Of a DNA stretch of 6,515 nucleotides, positions 1 to 5,021 are shown piece by piece. The stretch spans positions 1 to 6,515 of the forward strand of contig CAJOLG010000103.1 of NCBI GenBank assembly GCA_905235315.1. Direction: 5' to 3'. A model generated the notes under the pieces. The model worked only from the letters and a program-made list of their open reading frames with translations. It ran no database searches and was not told the DNA's origin. Origin of the DNA: an uncultured Solobacterium sp. GTDB taxonomy: Bacteria; Bacillota_I; Bacilli_A; Erysipelotrichales; Erysipelotrichaceae. Both the position numbers and the translations under genes were made by a program. The number at the start of each line of letters is the position of its first letter. Position 1 is the stretch's first letter.

Positions 1-231
1 AATGAGCTGCAGCTTTCTGATATTCTCTGCGGCATCAGCAATCAGCGCCTGTACGACACCGGCGAGGCAGGAAAAATCGGTGTCTATGAAATCATGAATC
101 GAAAGGAGGTGGATTATTATTTCCGAAATCATACAACAAGCAGCACCTTCACACCGCTCCGTGAAAAGATCGAAGAAGCAGTTTCGATCGGACTTGTGGA
201 TGCGGATCAGGCAGCGCAGGATCTTGCTTGA
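1..231 (+). CDS. comGA: ComGA, competence pilus assembly ATPase (3' end only)
   Basis: This is the last 76 residues of an open frame that enters from the left edge and stops at TGA 229-231. It contains an ISNQRL stretch followed by GKIGVYEIM, which matches the C-terminal part of GspE/PilB-type secretion ATPases, where a QRL helix precedes a 'GR.a.yEil' strand. The Walker A and B motifs lie outside the window. No CxxC zinc-binding pair is visible in this portion. In the family, ComGA is a cytoplasmic hexameric ATPase that powers assembly of the competence pseudopilus. Assignment to ComGA rather than another GspE homologue rests mainly on the downstream comGB-GG genes. The 3' end overlaps the probable comGB start, which suggests translational coupling. 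Confidence 0.88.
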   Translation, partial: NELQLSDILCGISNQRLYDTGEAGKIGVYEIMNRKEVDYYFRNHTTSSTFTPLREKIEEAVSIGLVDADQAAQDLA

Positions 232-1198
232 CCGCATGGACTGTGAAGGCATCGCAAAACTGATGCACAGTGGGTTTACCCTGCAGGAAACCCTCTCCCT
301 GCTGGAAACGCCGCAGAATAAAAAAGTATTTGATGTCATTTCGGCAAACATGGAAGAAGGCATCTCCCCTGCTTTGTTTTTTCCTTCGCTCTGCCCGAAG
401 GAATACCGTTCCTATCTGTCCGGTTTTCTGAACTGTCTTCCGTTTTCGGATGCACTGTCATTGTGTGCGGAAATCGTAACCGGAGAGGAAGCGCAGAAGA
501 AAGAATATCTGCAGGGTCTCTTTTATCCATTCATGATGTTCCTCTGCACGATCATCGGAGTGACTCTGTTCAATGAATTCTGTTTTCCGCCCTTACTGTC
601 CCTGATGGAGAACTTTCATACAGACGCATCGGATTACACCATCCTGCGCATTGTACTGCGCGCTGCCGGTATCTTTACCGGAGGTGTTCTGCTTGCGGCA
701 GCCGCAGTCATCCTGTGGTGCCGGCAGGAAAAACACCGGATCGGAAGTTATCTCTTTTTTGCCAAACACTTCCCGTCTTCCATCTACATTCAGTATGAAT
801 CTACGGATTTTATCCGGTATTTCCTGCAGTGCATCCGGATGAGTGTCCCGACAAAGGAAAGTCTGTACATCCTGCAGTCGGTTCCGCATCGCCCTATCAT
901 CCGATTTCTTGCGGGAGTGATGGAAAAATCCCTTCAGGCCGGTGATGCATTCCGTGATGCGGTAGACATGCCATGGCTCGATCCCTCCCTGCTTCGGTTT
1001 ATGAAAATCGCATATTACTCCTTTCAGATGGAGCCGATGCTGGAGGGGTATCTCGAGATGGCAAAGGAGCGCAGCAAACGGCAATGCAAACGAATCACCC
1101 GGGCCGTACAGATCCTTTCCTATGCGGCAATCGGAACCATTGTAATTCTTATCTATCAGATCATGCTGCTGCCGATGAAGCTGCTCGGCGGAATATGA
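200..1198 (+). CDS. comGB: ComGB, competence pilus inner-membrane platform protein
   Basis: This is a GspF/PilC-like polytopic membrane protein of 332 residues from ATG 200. It is the platform on which the ComGA motor and the pilins assemble. Two T2SF-type repeats can be seen. The first (about residues 16-130) begins with the typical 'L.HSGFTLQETLSLLE' helix pair. The second (about 201-324) has 'YFLQCIRMSVPTKESL' at the equivalent place. Hydrophobic spans lie near residues 106-128, 152-174 and 303-325, giving the usual three transmembrane segments. The start is uncertain: GTG 161 is in frame (345 aa, 71-nt overlap with comGA), ATG 236 is also possible, and none has a good Shine-Dalgarno. ATG 200 gives a 32-nt overlap and an N-terminus of family-like length. 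The stop at 1196-1198 lies just before the strong comGC ribosome site. Confidence 0.9.
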   Translation: MRIRQRRILLDRMDCEGIAKLMHSGFTLQETLSLLETPQNKKVFDVISANMEEGISPALFFPSLCPKEYRSYLSGFLNCLPFSDALSLCAEIVTGEEAQKKEYLQGLFYPFMMFLCTIIGVTLFNEFCFPPLLSLMENFHTDASDYTILRIVLRAAGIFTGGVLLAAAAVILWCRQEKHRIGSYLFFAKHFPSSIYIQYESTDFIRYFLQCIRMSVPTKESLYILQSVPHRPIIRFLAGVMEKSLQAGDAFRDAVDMPWLDPSLLRFMKIAYYSFQMEPMLEGYLEMAKERSKRQCKRITRAVQILSYAAIGTIVILIYQIMLLPMKLLGGI

Positions 1199-1200
1199 CA

Positions 1201-1208
1201 AAGGAGGT
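1201..1208 (+). promoter_or_regulatory. Strong ribosome binding site of comGC
   Basis: AAGGAGGT lies 7-8 nt before ATG 1216, an almost perfect complement to the 16S rRNA 3' end. It decides the comGC start over the in-frame ATG at 1195, which overlaps the comGB stop and has no such site. It is by far the best ribosome site among the comG genes seen here, consistent with ComGC being needed in the largest amount. Confidence 0.9.
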
Positions 1209-1215
1209 ATTAATA

Positions 1216-1521
1216 ATGAAGCTGAAAACAAAACGCGGGTTTACCCTTCTTGAAATGGTCATTGTCGTGACCATCATTGCAATCCTGTTTCTGCTGACAG
1301 TGCCCAATATTCAGAAGACATTGGGTATCGTTGACAAAAAAGGCTGCAAAGCACTTACCAAAACGGTTGATGCTGCGATCCTGCAGTATCGTCTTGAGTA
1401 TGACGAAGATCCGGGCAGTACGGCCGATCTGATTAATGCGGGGCTTTTGAATGAAGAACAGACACGGTGTGATGACGGACAGCGCATCAGTATTTCGGGC
1501 GGACAGGCGGTCGCAGGATAA
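1216..1521 (+). CDS. comGC: ComGC, major competence pseudopilin
   Basis: This is a 101-residue type IV pilin-like precursor. A short basic leader (MKLKTKRG) is followed by FTLLEMVIVVTIIAILFLL, the class III signal: prepilin peptidase (ComC/PilD) would cut after Gly8, giving mature Phe+1 and Glu+5. The hydrophobic helix spans about residues 9-29. Two cysteines, C44 in 'KKGC' and C85 in 'RCDDGQR', match in context the pair in Bacillus ComGC that forms an intramolecular disulfide. The C-terminal 'GQRISISGG' also matches the family ending. ComGC polymerises into the pilus or pseudopilus that carries DNA to ComEA/ComEC. The start is fixed by the AAGGAGGT site. The gene overlaps comGD by about 50 nt. 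Confidence is high from the motif, size, cysteines and operon position. Confidence 0.95.
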   Translation: MKLKTKRGFTLLEMVIVVTIIAILFLLTVPNIQKTLGIVDKKGCKALTKTVDAAILQYRLEYDEDPGSTADLINAGLLNEEQTRCDDGQRISISGGQAVAG

Positions 1522-1834
1522 CGGGTTTGCTCTTTTGGAGCTCCTGATCGCGGTATCGGTACTTTCTCTGATGACGGTTCTTACGCTTCGAATCTCACGG
1601 TTTACAACGGAAGCCTATTATGTGTTTCCCGAACGGTATACGAGGCTTAAAAGCGAAGCGCTGCTCACAGGTGAAAACCGCAGTTATGAGGACGAAACCA
1701 AGATGAATTATCCGCCGATCAGTCTCGGTGAAAACGGAGTCGTAAATCAGGCAAGAACCATTGCGTTCCCGTTTGGAAACAAAACCAGGGAGATCGTCAT
1801 TGAACTGGGTACAGGTGCGCTTGTTTTCCGCTAG
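1472..1834 (+). CDS. comGD: ComGD, minor competence pseudopilin
   Basis: This is a 120-residue minor pilin precursor. The prepilin motif is DNG/FALLELLIAV, with Gly18, mature Phe+1 and Glu+5, then a hydrophobic helix to about residue 40. The C-terminus 'IVIELGTGALVFR' resembles the 'ITVYLGSGRVNV' ending of Bacillus ComGD, which supports GD specifically. The start must lie inside comGC because no start codon occurs in frame between 1475 and the cleavage site. ATG 1472 gives an 18-residue leader and a 50-nt overlap; GTG 1469 and ATG 1451 (71-nt overlap) are alternatives. None has a clear Shine-Dalgarno, so coupling to comGC translation is likely. Minor pilins are thought to prime pilus assembly at the membrane. 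Confidence 0.85.
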   Translation: MTDSASVFRADRRSQDNGFALLELLIAVSVLSLMTVLTLRISRFTTEAYYVFPERYTRLKSEALLTGENRSYEDETKMNYPPISLGENGVVNQARTIAFPFGNKTREIVIELGTGALVFR

Positions 1835-2066
1835 ATCGGGGTTTGTGCTGAGTGATGCCCTGGTTGCGGTTCTCGTACTCTCGGTACTCTCTGTGCTTGC
1901 CTGCAGTGCAGTCAACGAGATCCGCCTTGCGGATGAGAACATTGCGGCAGCCTATCAGGAATCCGATGAACAGTATACGGAAACCATCCGTTCCATCGGA
2001 GAATGCATATGCGAAGAAGAACTGAGCGAAGAAGAAGCGGCGGATACATTATCGAGCAGCTTCTGA
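1815..2066 (+). CDS. comGE: ComGE-like minor competence pseudopilin
   Basis: This is a short prepilin-like protein, 83 residues from GTG 1815. The leader MRLFSARSG precedes FVLSDALVAVLVLSVLSVLA, a typical pilin helix after the predicted Gly9/Phe cut, but position +5 is Asp rather than the usual Glu. The C-terminal third is acidic (EEELSEEEA). Position, size and a short charged tail fit ComGE, the least conserved comG product, so the name rests largely on synteny. The start is uncertain: TTG 1821 would give a shorter leader, and upstream TTG codons are also in frame. No good ribosome site is seen. The gene overlaps comGD by about 20 nt and comGF by 58 nt. It presumably joins the minor-pilin priming complex in the membrane. 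Confidence 0.75.
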   Translation: MRLFSARSGFVLSDALVAVLVLSVLSVLACSAVNEIRLADENIAAAYQESDEQYTETIRSIGECICEEELSEEEAADTLSSSF

Positions 2067-2425
2067 TTTCCCTTGCGGTCTGTGCGTTTCTGATCCCGAT
2101 AACCGCTGCGATCCTTTCCATCCTGTTACGGTCGTTACAGATGCCCCTTCGTTCCCAGGACGAAACAGGAATTGCACAGCTCCGGCATATCATCAATGTC
2201 AGTGATGAATTTGAATGTAATTCAGCGGAGCTTCAGTTTCGTCATCACGGCGACCAGCAGTCCCTGCATCTTTCAAACGGAAATCTGGTCCTGACAAATC
2301 CGGGAACCCAGATCTTTCTTACCGACCTGTCATCTGTCGTATTTGAACTCCAGGGAGACATGGTATATCTCACCTATGCCCATCCGGAAAAAGAACCTGT
2401 CCGACGCTGCCTCGGTCATATCTGA
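2009..2425 (+). CDS. comGF: ComGF-like minor competence pseudopilin
   Basis: This is a 138-residue protein with a very basic leader (MRRRTERRRSGG), then YIIEQLLISLAVCAFLIPITAAIL, a hydrophobic helix at about residues 13-40. The downstream part (about 50-125), with 'QLRHIINVSDEF', 'NGNLVLTNPGTQIFLTDLSSVVFEL', follows the ComGF pattern of an alpha segment then a beta-rich domain with a 'G...i.L..l....F' element. The start at ATG 2009 is chosen because CGGAGA at 1997-2002 lies about 6-7 nt upstream; ATG 2003 in the same frame is too close to it. The cleavage site is ambiguous: cutting after Gly11 places Glu at +5, cutting after Gly12 places it at +4. The gene overlaps comGE by 58 nt and comGG by about 50 nt. 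Confidence 0.82.
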   Translation: MRRRTERRRSGGYIIEQLLISLAVCAFLIPITAAILSILLRSLQMPLRSQDETGIAQLRHIINVSDEFECNSAELQFRHHGDQQSLHLSNGNLVLTNPGTQIFLTDLSSVVFELQGDMVYLTYAHPEKEPVRRCLGHI

Positions 2426-2780
2426 ATCAGGCTTTGTCTGTATCTATTTCCTTGTACTGTTTCTGTTGTGCACCGCCATTATCACCGTTCTGATGAATGC
2501 TGTTCAGGATCGGACCCGTACGGCGATAAACGTACGCACCGCAGACGAGCTCCTTGCCCAGGAATCCGCTGTGATGTGCTTCATCAAATGTGAGCTGAAA
2601 AACGAACGTCTTGCGGATTCCTCCTATGAGCAAGCCGGTGTTTCGTTTTCGGTTGTCCGGCATGGCGACCGGATCGATGCGGTGATCCATTCCCCAAAAT
2701 CTGAACTTCTGCAGATCACGCTGGAAGATGAGACACACGTCTATGACTATGATGTGATCCGCAGTGAAACCCCCGCATGA
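2376..2780 (+). CDS. comGG: ComGG-like minor competence pseudopilin
   Basis: This is the last gene of the operon, 134 residues from ATG 2376. The N-terminal leader ends in SESG, followed by FVCIYFLVLFLLCTAIITVLM, a membrane helix at about residues 20-41. As in Bacillus ComGG, whose helix begins GFIYPAVLF, there is no Glu at +5 (Tyr here). The region after the helix contains 'TADELLAQESAVMCFIKCELKNERL', similar in layout to the ComGG segment with a conserved Glu-Leu-Leu. The rest is a mixed, probably beta-rich domain. ATG 2376 is preferred, but TTG 2343 is also in frame; neither has a convincing ribosome site, so translation probably follows comGF. The assignment is based on position, helix type and size. 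Confidence 0.78.
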   Translation: MPIRKKNLSDAASVISESGFVCIYFLVLFLLCTAIITVLMNAVQDRTRTAINVRTADELLAQESAVMCFIKCELKNERLADSSYEQAGVSFSVVRHGDRIDAVIHSPKSELLQITLEDETHVYDYDVIRSETPA

Positions 2781-2808
2781 AAAAACTCTGCTGGAATGCA
2801 GAGTTTTT
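2781..2808. terminator. Bidirectional Rho-independent terminator, comG operon / MBL gene
   Basis: A perfect 11-bp inverted repeat, AAAAACTCTGC (2781-2791) and GCAGAGTTTTT (2798-2808), encloses the 6-nt loop TGGAAT. It starts one base after the comGG stop. Because the stem is flanked by A5 and T5, it gives a T-tract on both strands. It can therefore end the rightward comG transcript and the leftward MBL transcript, whose stop is at 2834. Confidence 0.88.
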
Positions 2809-2833
2809 ATGCTTAAACCATGCGAACCACGGA

Positions 2834-3445
2834 TCACAGATCCGTCTTGAGATAATACAGATACGGGTTTGTCTGTTTTTCCTGACCGATCGTTGTCGCA
2901 TCCCCATGTCCGGGATATACCCAAAGGTCATTCGGCAGTTCGCGGATCATCTTGAGCGAGGAGTACATTTCACGCTCATCACCGCCCCAGAGATCCGTAC
3001 GGCCGATCGACCCCGCAAACAGGGTGTCCCCGGTAAACAGCCGGTTCCGGTATCCGATCAGAACCGATCCCTTTGAGTGACCGGGGGTATGCCGGATCGT
3101 GAGCGAAAACGAACCGATCGTAATTTCCCCTTCCGGAAGCGGGGTAAGCGGCGAATAGATCGGTGCCGCATAACTGGTTCTGCCGTGCGATGGGTCAACC
3201 ATATCAAAGTCCCCTTCATGAAGGTATACCGGACAATGATATTTGTCATACAGATCATCCACTGCCAGGGTATGATCCTCATGGCCGTGGGTCAGAAGAA
3301 TCGCGTCTACGGTTTCTCCTTCATTCACATAGCGGCTGAGCTCCTCGGCGAACCTTCCCGGATCGATAAAAAGAACATGGTTATTATCATGCAGAAGATA
3401 AGAGTTTTCGGCATACAGCCCGATCGGCAATGTATCGATCTTCAT
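2834..3445 (-). CDS. MBL-fold metallohydrolase, YqgX / glyoxalase II-like
   Basis: This 203-residue protein is a single metallo-beta-lactamase domain. The metal-binding motif THGHEDH lies at residues 52-58 (H53, H55, D57, H58). H123 lies in HTPGHS, D140 in FTGDTLF, and H180 in YPGHGD, so the full set of dinuclear zinc ligands is present. The stretch GDTLFAGSIGRTDLWGGD is typical of the YqgX-type branch related to hydroxyacylglutathione hydrolase. The protein lacks the extra C-terminal substrate domain of true glyoxalase II, so the substrate (a thioester or persulfide-like compound) is not determined. The start at 3445 fits the family N-terminus, but no Shine-Dalgarno is directly upstream. A hairpin resembling a terminator lies between it and rpmG. 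It is probably a soluble cytoplasmic enzyme. Confidence 0.9.
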   Translation of the reverse strand: MKIDTLPIGLYAENSYLLHDNNHVLFIDPGRFAEELSRYVNEGETVDAILLTHGHEDHTLAVDDLYDKYHCPVYLHEGDFDMVDPSHGRTSYAAPIYSPLTPLPEGEITIGSFSLTIRHTPGHSKGSVLIGYRNRLFTGDTLFAGSIGRTDLWGGDEREMYSSLKMIRELPNDLWVYPGHGDATTIGQEKQTNPYLYYLKTDL

Positions 3446-3456
3446 GGATCAATAAC

Positions 3457-3483
3457 AAAAAAGCAATCCGAAGATTACTTTTT
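3457..3483 (-). terminator. cUUCGg hairpin with T-tract after rpmG
   Basis: Read on the minus strand, AAAAAGTAATC pairs with GATTGCTTTTT (one G-U pair) around a TTCG loop closed by C-G, the very stable cUUCGg tetraloop. A run of T follows. The left arm contains the TAA stop of rpmG. The form is that of an intrinsic terminator for rpmG, although only 11 nt separate the T-tract from the MBL start codon, so it may be an attenuating or translational element. Confidence 0.65.
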
Positions 3484-3627
3484 CTCCTTGTGAACCGTCT
3501 TCTTGTTGCAGCGAGGACAGTATTTTTTAATTTCCATCTTTTCGGCATGTTTCCGTTTATTACGAGTACCGATATAGTTTTCTTCGCCGCATACACTGCA
3601 CTTAAACGTAATGTTGTCTCTGGGCAT
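3475..3627 (-). CDS. rpmG: 50S ribosomal protein L33
   Basis: This is a 50-residue basic protein, MPRDNITFKC...HKEKK, read by hand on the minus strand. It has the L33 pattern: 'R.NITFKCSVCGEENYIGTRNKR', then 'EIKKYCPRCNKKTVHKEKK'. Two CxxC pairs (C10/C13 and C37/C40) make this the zinc-binding (C+) form. L33 is a component of the large ribosomal subunit near the E site. The start is firm: AGGAGG at 3635-3640 lies 7 nt before the ATG, and an extended -10 promoter is just upstream. The length is normal for the family. Many Firmicutes carry two rpmG copies, one zinc-dependent and one not; whether a second copy exists cannot be seen here. Confidence 0.95.
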   Translation of the reverse strand: MPRDNITFKCSVCGEENYIGTRNKRKHAEKMEIKKYCPRCNKKTVHKEKK

Positions 3628-3634
3628 CGTGTTT

Positions 3635-3640
3635 CCTCCT
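3635..3640 (-). promoter_or_regulatory. Strong ribosome binding site of rpmG
   Basis: On the minus strand this reads AGGAGG and lies 7 nt upstream of the rpmG ATG. It fixes the start of this short gene and fits the high translation rate expected of a ribosomal protein. Confidence 0.9.
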
Positions 3641-3656
3641 GATTAACGCAAAACGT

Positions 3657-3665
3657 ATCATAGCA
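3657..3665 (-). promoter_or_regulatory. Extended -10 promoter of rpmG
   Basis: The minus strand reads TGCTATGAT: a TG dinucleotide one base upstream of TATGAT (5 of 6 to TATAAT). The sequence 17 nt further upstream is TTCCTT, a poor -35 that lies inside the malic-enzyme terminator stem, so the extended -10 probably carries the promoter. Transcription would start near 3650, giving a leader of about 23 nt with the AGGAGG site. Confidence 0.6.
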
Positions 3666-3676
3666 TAAACATTGGA

Positions 3677-3706
3677 TAAAAGGAAGAAAATTATCATTTT
3701 CCTCCT
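3677..3706 (-). terminator. Rho-independent terminator of the malic enzyme gene
   Basis: On the minus strand AGGAGGAAAAT pairs with ATTTTCTTCCT (11 bp with one G-U) around a GATA loop and ends in TTTT. It lies about 30 nt past the malic enzyme stop and just before the rpmG promoter. The T-tract is short, so termination may be incomplete. Confidence 0.6.
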
Positions 3707-3736
3707 GTGCTGCACAACCGATCCGGAATCTTATAT

Positions 3737-4906
3737 TCAGATTCTCGCAGAACCCGTTTCCCTTGCGGCTTTGGCCACTGCAGCCGCAACTGCTTTTGCG
3801 GCCATCGGATGGAATGCACTCGGAATCACACAGGTTTCACAGAGTTCTTCCGGCGTAACCAGTTCGGCCAGCGCCCTGGCCGCCGCAAGCTTCATCGGTT
3901 CATTGATTTCTCTTGCCCGCACATCCAAAGCCCCGCGGAACAATCCCGGGAATACCAGAACATTATTGATCTGATTCGGGAAATCCGAACGACCCGTTCC
4001 GATAATCCGGGCTCCGGCTTCCCGACATTCATCGGGCATGATCTCAGGGGTCGGATTTGCCATTGCGAATACAATTGCATCACGGTTCATGGACGCAACC
4101 ATTTCTTTCGAAACAAGACCGGGACCGGATACTCCGATAAATACATCCGCTCCCTTCATGGCATCCGCCAGCGATCCGGAAATGCCGTTCCGGTTCGTAA
4201 TCGATGCCAGTTCCGCTTTGGCGGAATTGGACGCGTTGTTTTTATTGATGATTCCATGCCGATCACAGCAGATAATATCCGTAAAGCCATAGTCAAGCAG
4301 AAGCTTTGTGATTGCGGTGCCTGCGGAACCGGCACCGGAGAGCACGACCTTTACTTCCGCCGCATTCTTTTCTACGATGCGAAGCGCATTGATCAGCGCC
4401 GCAAGCAGAACGATCGCAGTTCCGTGCTGATCATCGTGGAATACCGGAATATCCAGCCGTTCCTTCAGCTTCCGTTCAATTTCAAAGCAGCGGGGTGCCG
4501 CAATATCCTCAAGGTTGATCCCGCCGAATGAGGGTGCGATCCGAACCACGGTTTCCACAATCTCATCGGTATCTTTTGTGTCAAGACAGATCGGGAATGC
4601 ATCGACATTGCCGAACTGTTTGAACAGGATCGCCTTTCCTTCCATGACCGGCAGGCCTGCTTTCGGACCGATGTCGCCAAGTCCAAGAACAGCAGTTCCG
4701 TCAGTCACAACCGCCACCATATTGCCCTTGGCGGTATAGCGGTAAACATCATCAGGATTCTCCGCAATTCTGCGGCAGGGTTCTGCCACACCCGGAGTAT
4801 ATGCGGTACTCAGGTCATCTGCAGTCTCCACTCTTACCTTGGATGTCACTTCTATTTTTCCCTGATGCGTTTCATGCATTTCAAGTGCCAGTTTGCTGTA
4901 ATCCAT
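3737..4906 (-). CDS. NAD(P)-dependent malic enzyme, short bacterial form
   Basis: This 389-residue enzyme should catalyse oxidative decarboxylation of L-malate to pyruvate and CO2, supplying NAD(P)H. Visible motifs are YTPGVAEPC with the catalytic Tyr36; GPKAGLPVMEGK with the catalytic Lys91; the metal ligands Glu133-Asp134 (NLEDI) and Asp158/Asp159 (FHDDQHGTA); a Rossmann GAGSAG at 191-196; and NPTPEI at 284-289 with a following GTGRSDFPNQINN. Length fits the short malic enzymes such as Bacillus YtsJ, without the phosphotransacetylase-like tail of MaeB. Cofactor preference cannot be read safely; the second beta strand ends 'CCDRHG'. The start at 4906 is backed by GAGGAG seven nt upstream. 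The gene has its own TATAAT box and terminator, so it looks monocistronic. Confidence 0.94.
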   Translation of the reverse strand: MDYSKLALEMHETHQGKIEVTSKVRVETADDLSTAYTPGVAEPCRRIAENPDDVYRYTAKGNMVAVVTDGTAVLGLGDIGPKAGLPVMEGKAILFKQFGNVDAFPICLDTKDTDEIVETVVRIAPSFGGINLEDIAAPRCFEIERKLKERLDIPVFHDDQHGTAIVLLAALINALRIVEKNAAEVKVVLSGAGSAGTAITKLLLDYGFTDIICCDRHGIINKNNASNSAKAELASITNRNGISGSLADAMKGADVFIGVSGPGLVSKEMVASMNRDAIVFAMANPTPEIMPDECREAGARIIGTGRSDFPNQINNVLVFPGLFRGALDVRAREINEPMKLAAARALAELVTPEELCETCVIPSAFHPMAAKAVAAAVAKAARETGSARI

Positions 4907-4913
4907 ATGATGT

Positions 4914-4919
4914 CTCCTC
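4914..4919 (-). promoter_or_regulatory. Ribosome binding site of the malic enzyme gene
   Basis: The minus strand reads GAGGAG, about 7 nt before the ATG at 4906. It supports that start codon. Confidence 0.8.
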
Positions 4920-4930
4920 TTCTCTGATAC

Positions 4931-4936
4931 ATTATA
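4931..4936 (-). promoter_or_regulatory. Candidate -10 box of the malic enzyme promoter
   Basis: The minus strand reads a perfect TATAAT 24 nt upstream of the malic enzyme ATG. There is no good -35 at 16-18 nt; the region there is C/G-rich. A TTGAAA occurs 28 nt upstream, too far for a standard promoter. The promoter may therefore depend on an activator or be weak. Confidence 0.5.
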
Positions 4937-4975
4937 TTCAAAACTGCGGTCTGCGGGGGTTCTTTTTCAACCGCA

Positions 4976-5004
4976 TTACGAATGGTCTGTATTTGTGACA
5001 TAAT
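4976..5004 (+). promoter_or_regulatory. Candidate ispG promoter (extended -10)
   Basis: CATAAT at 4999-5004 is preceded by TGA (4996-4998), forming an extended -10 element. TTACGA at 4976-4981 is a weak -35 (3 of 6) with a 17-nt spacer. The predicted transcript would begin near 5011 with a very short leader, just covering the AGAGGTG ribosome site before ATG 5022. Confidence 0.45.
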
Positions 5005-5021
5005 GGTAAAAAGAGGTGCTC

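Noticed and set aside
973..1215. Upstream extension of the comGC frame into comGB
   Set aside because: The AAGGAGGT site and the short prepilin leader fix the start at 1216; the extension is the out-of-frame reading of comGB.
593..1231. 212-codon open frame on the minus strand opposite comGB
   Set aside because: It is antisense to a clear T2SF membrane protein, has no recognisable domain, and its composition is that of a shadow frame.
2427..2924. 165-codon minus-strand frame over comGG and the comG terminator
   Set aside because: It runs through the strong bidirectional terminator and the end of the MBL gene and shows no family resemblance.
3077..3493. 138-codon plus-strand frame over the MBL gene
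   Set aside because: It is antisense to an MBL-fold enzyme with intact metal ligands and has no ribosome site or domain.
3707..4531. 274-codon open frame on the plus strand opposite the malic enzyme gene
   Set aside because: It mirrors a complete malic enzyme with all catalytic motifs; the plus-strand product is a Cys/Arg/His-rich shadow without domains.
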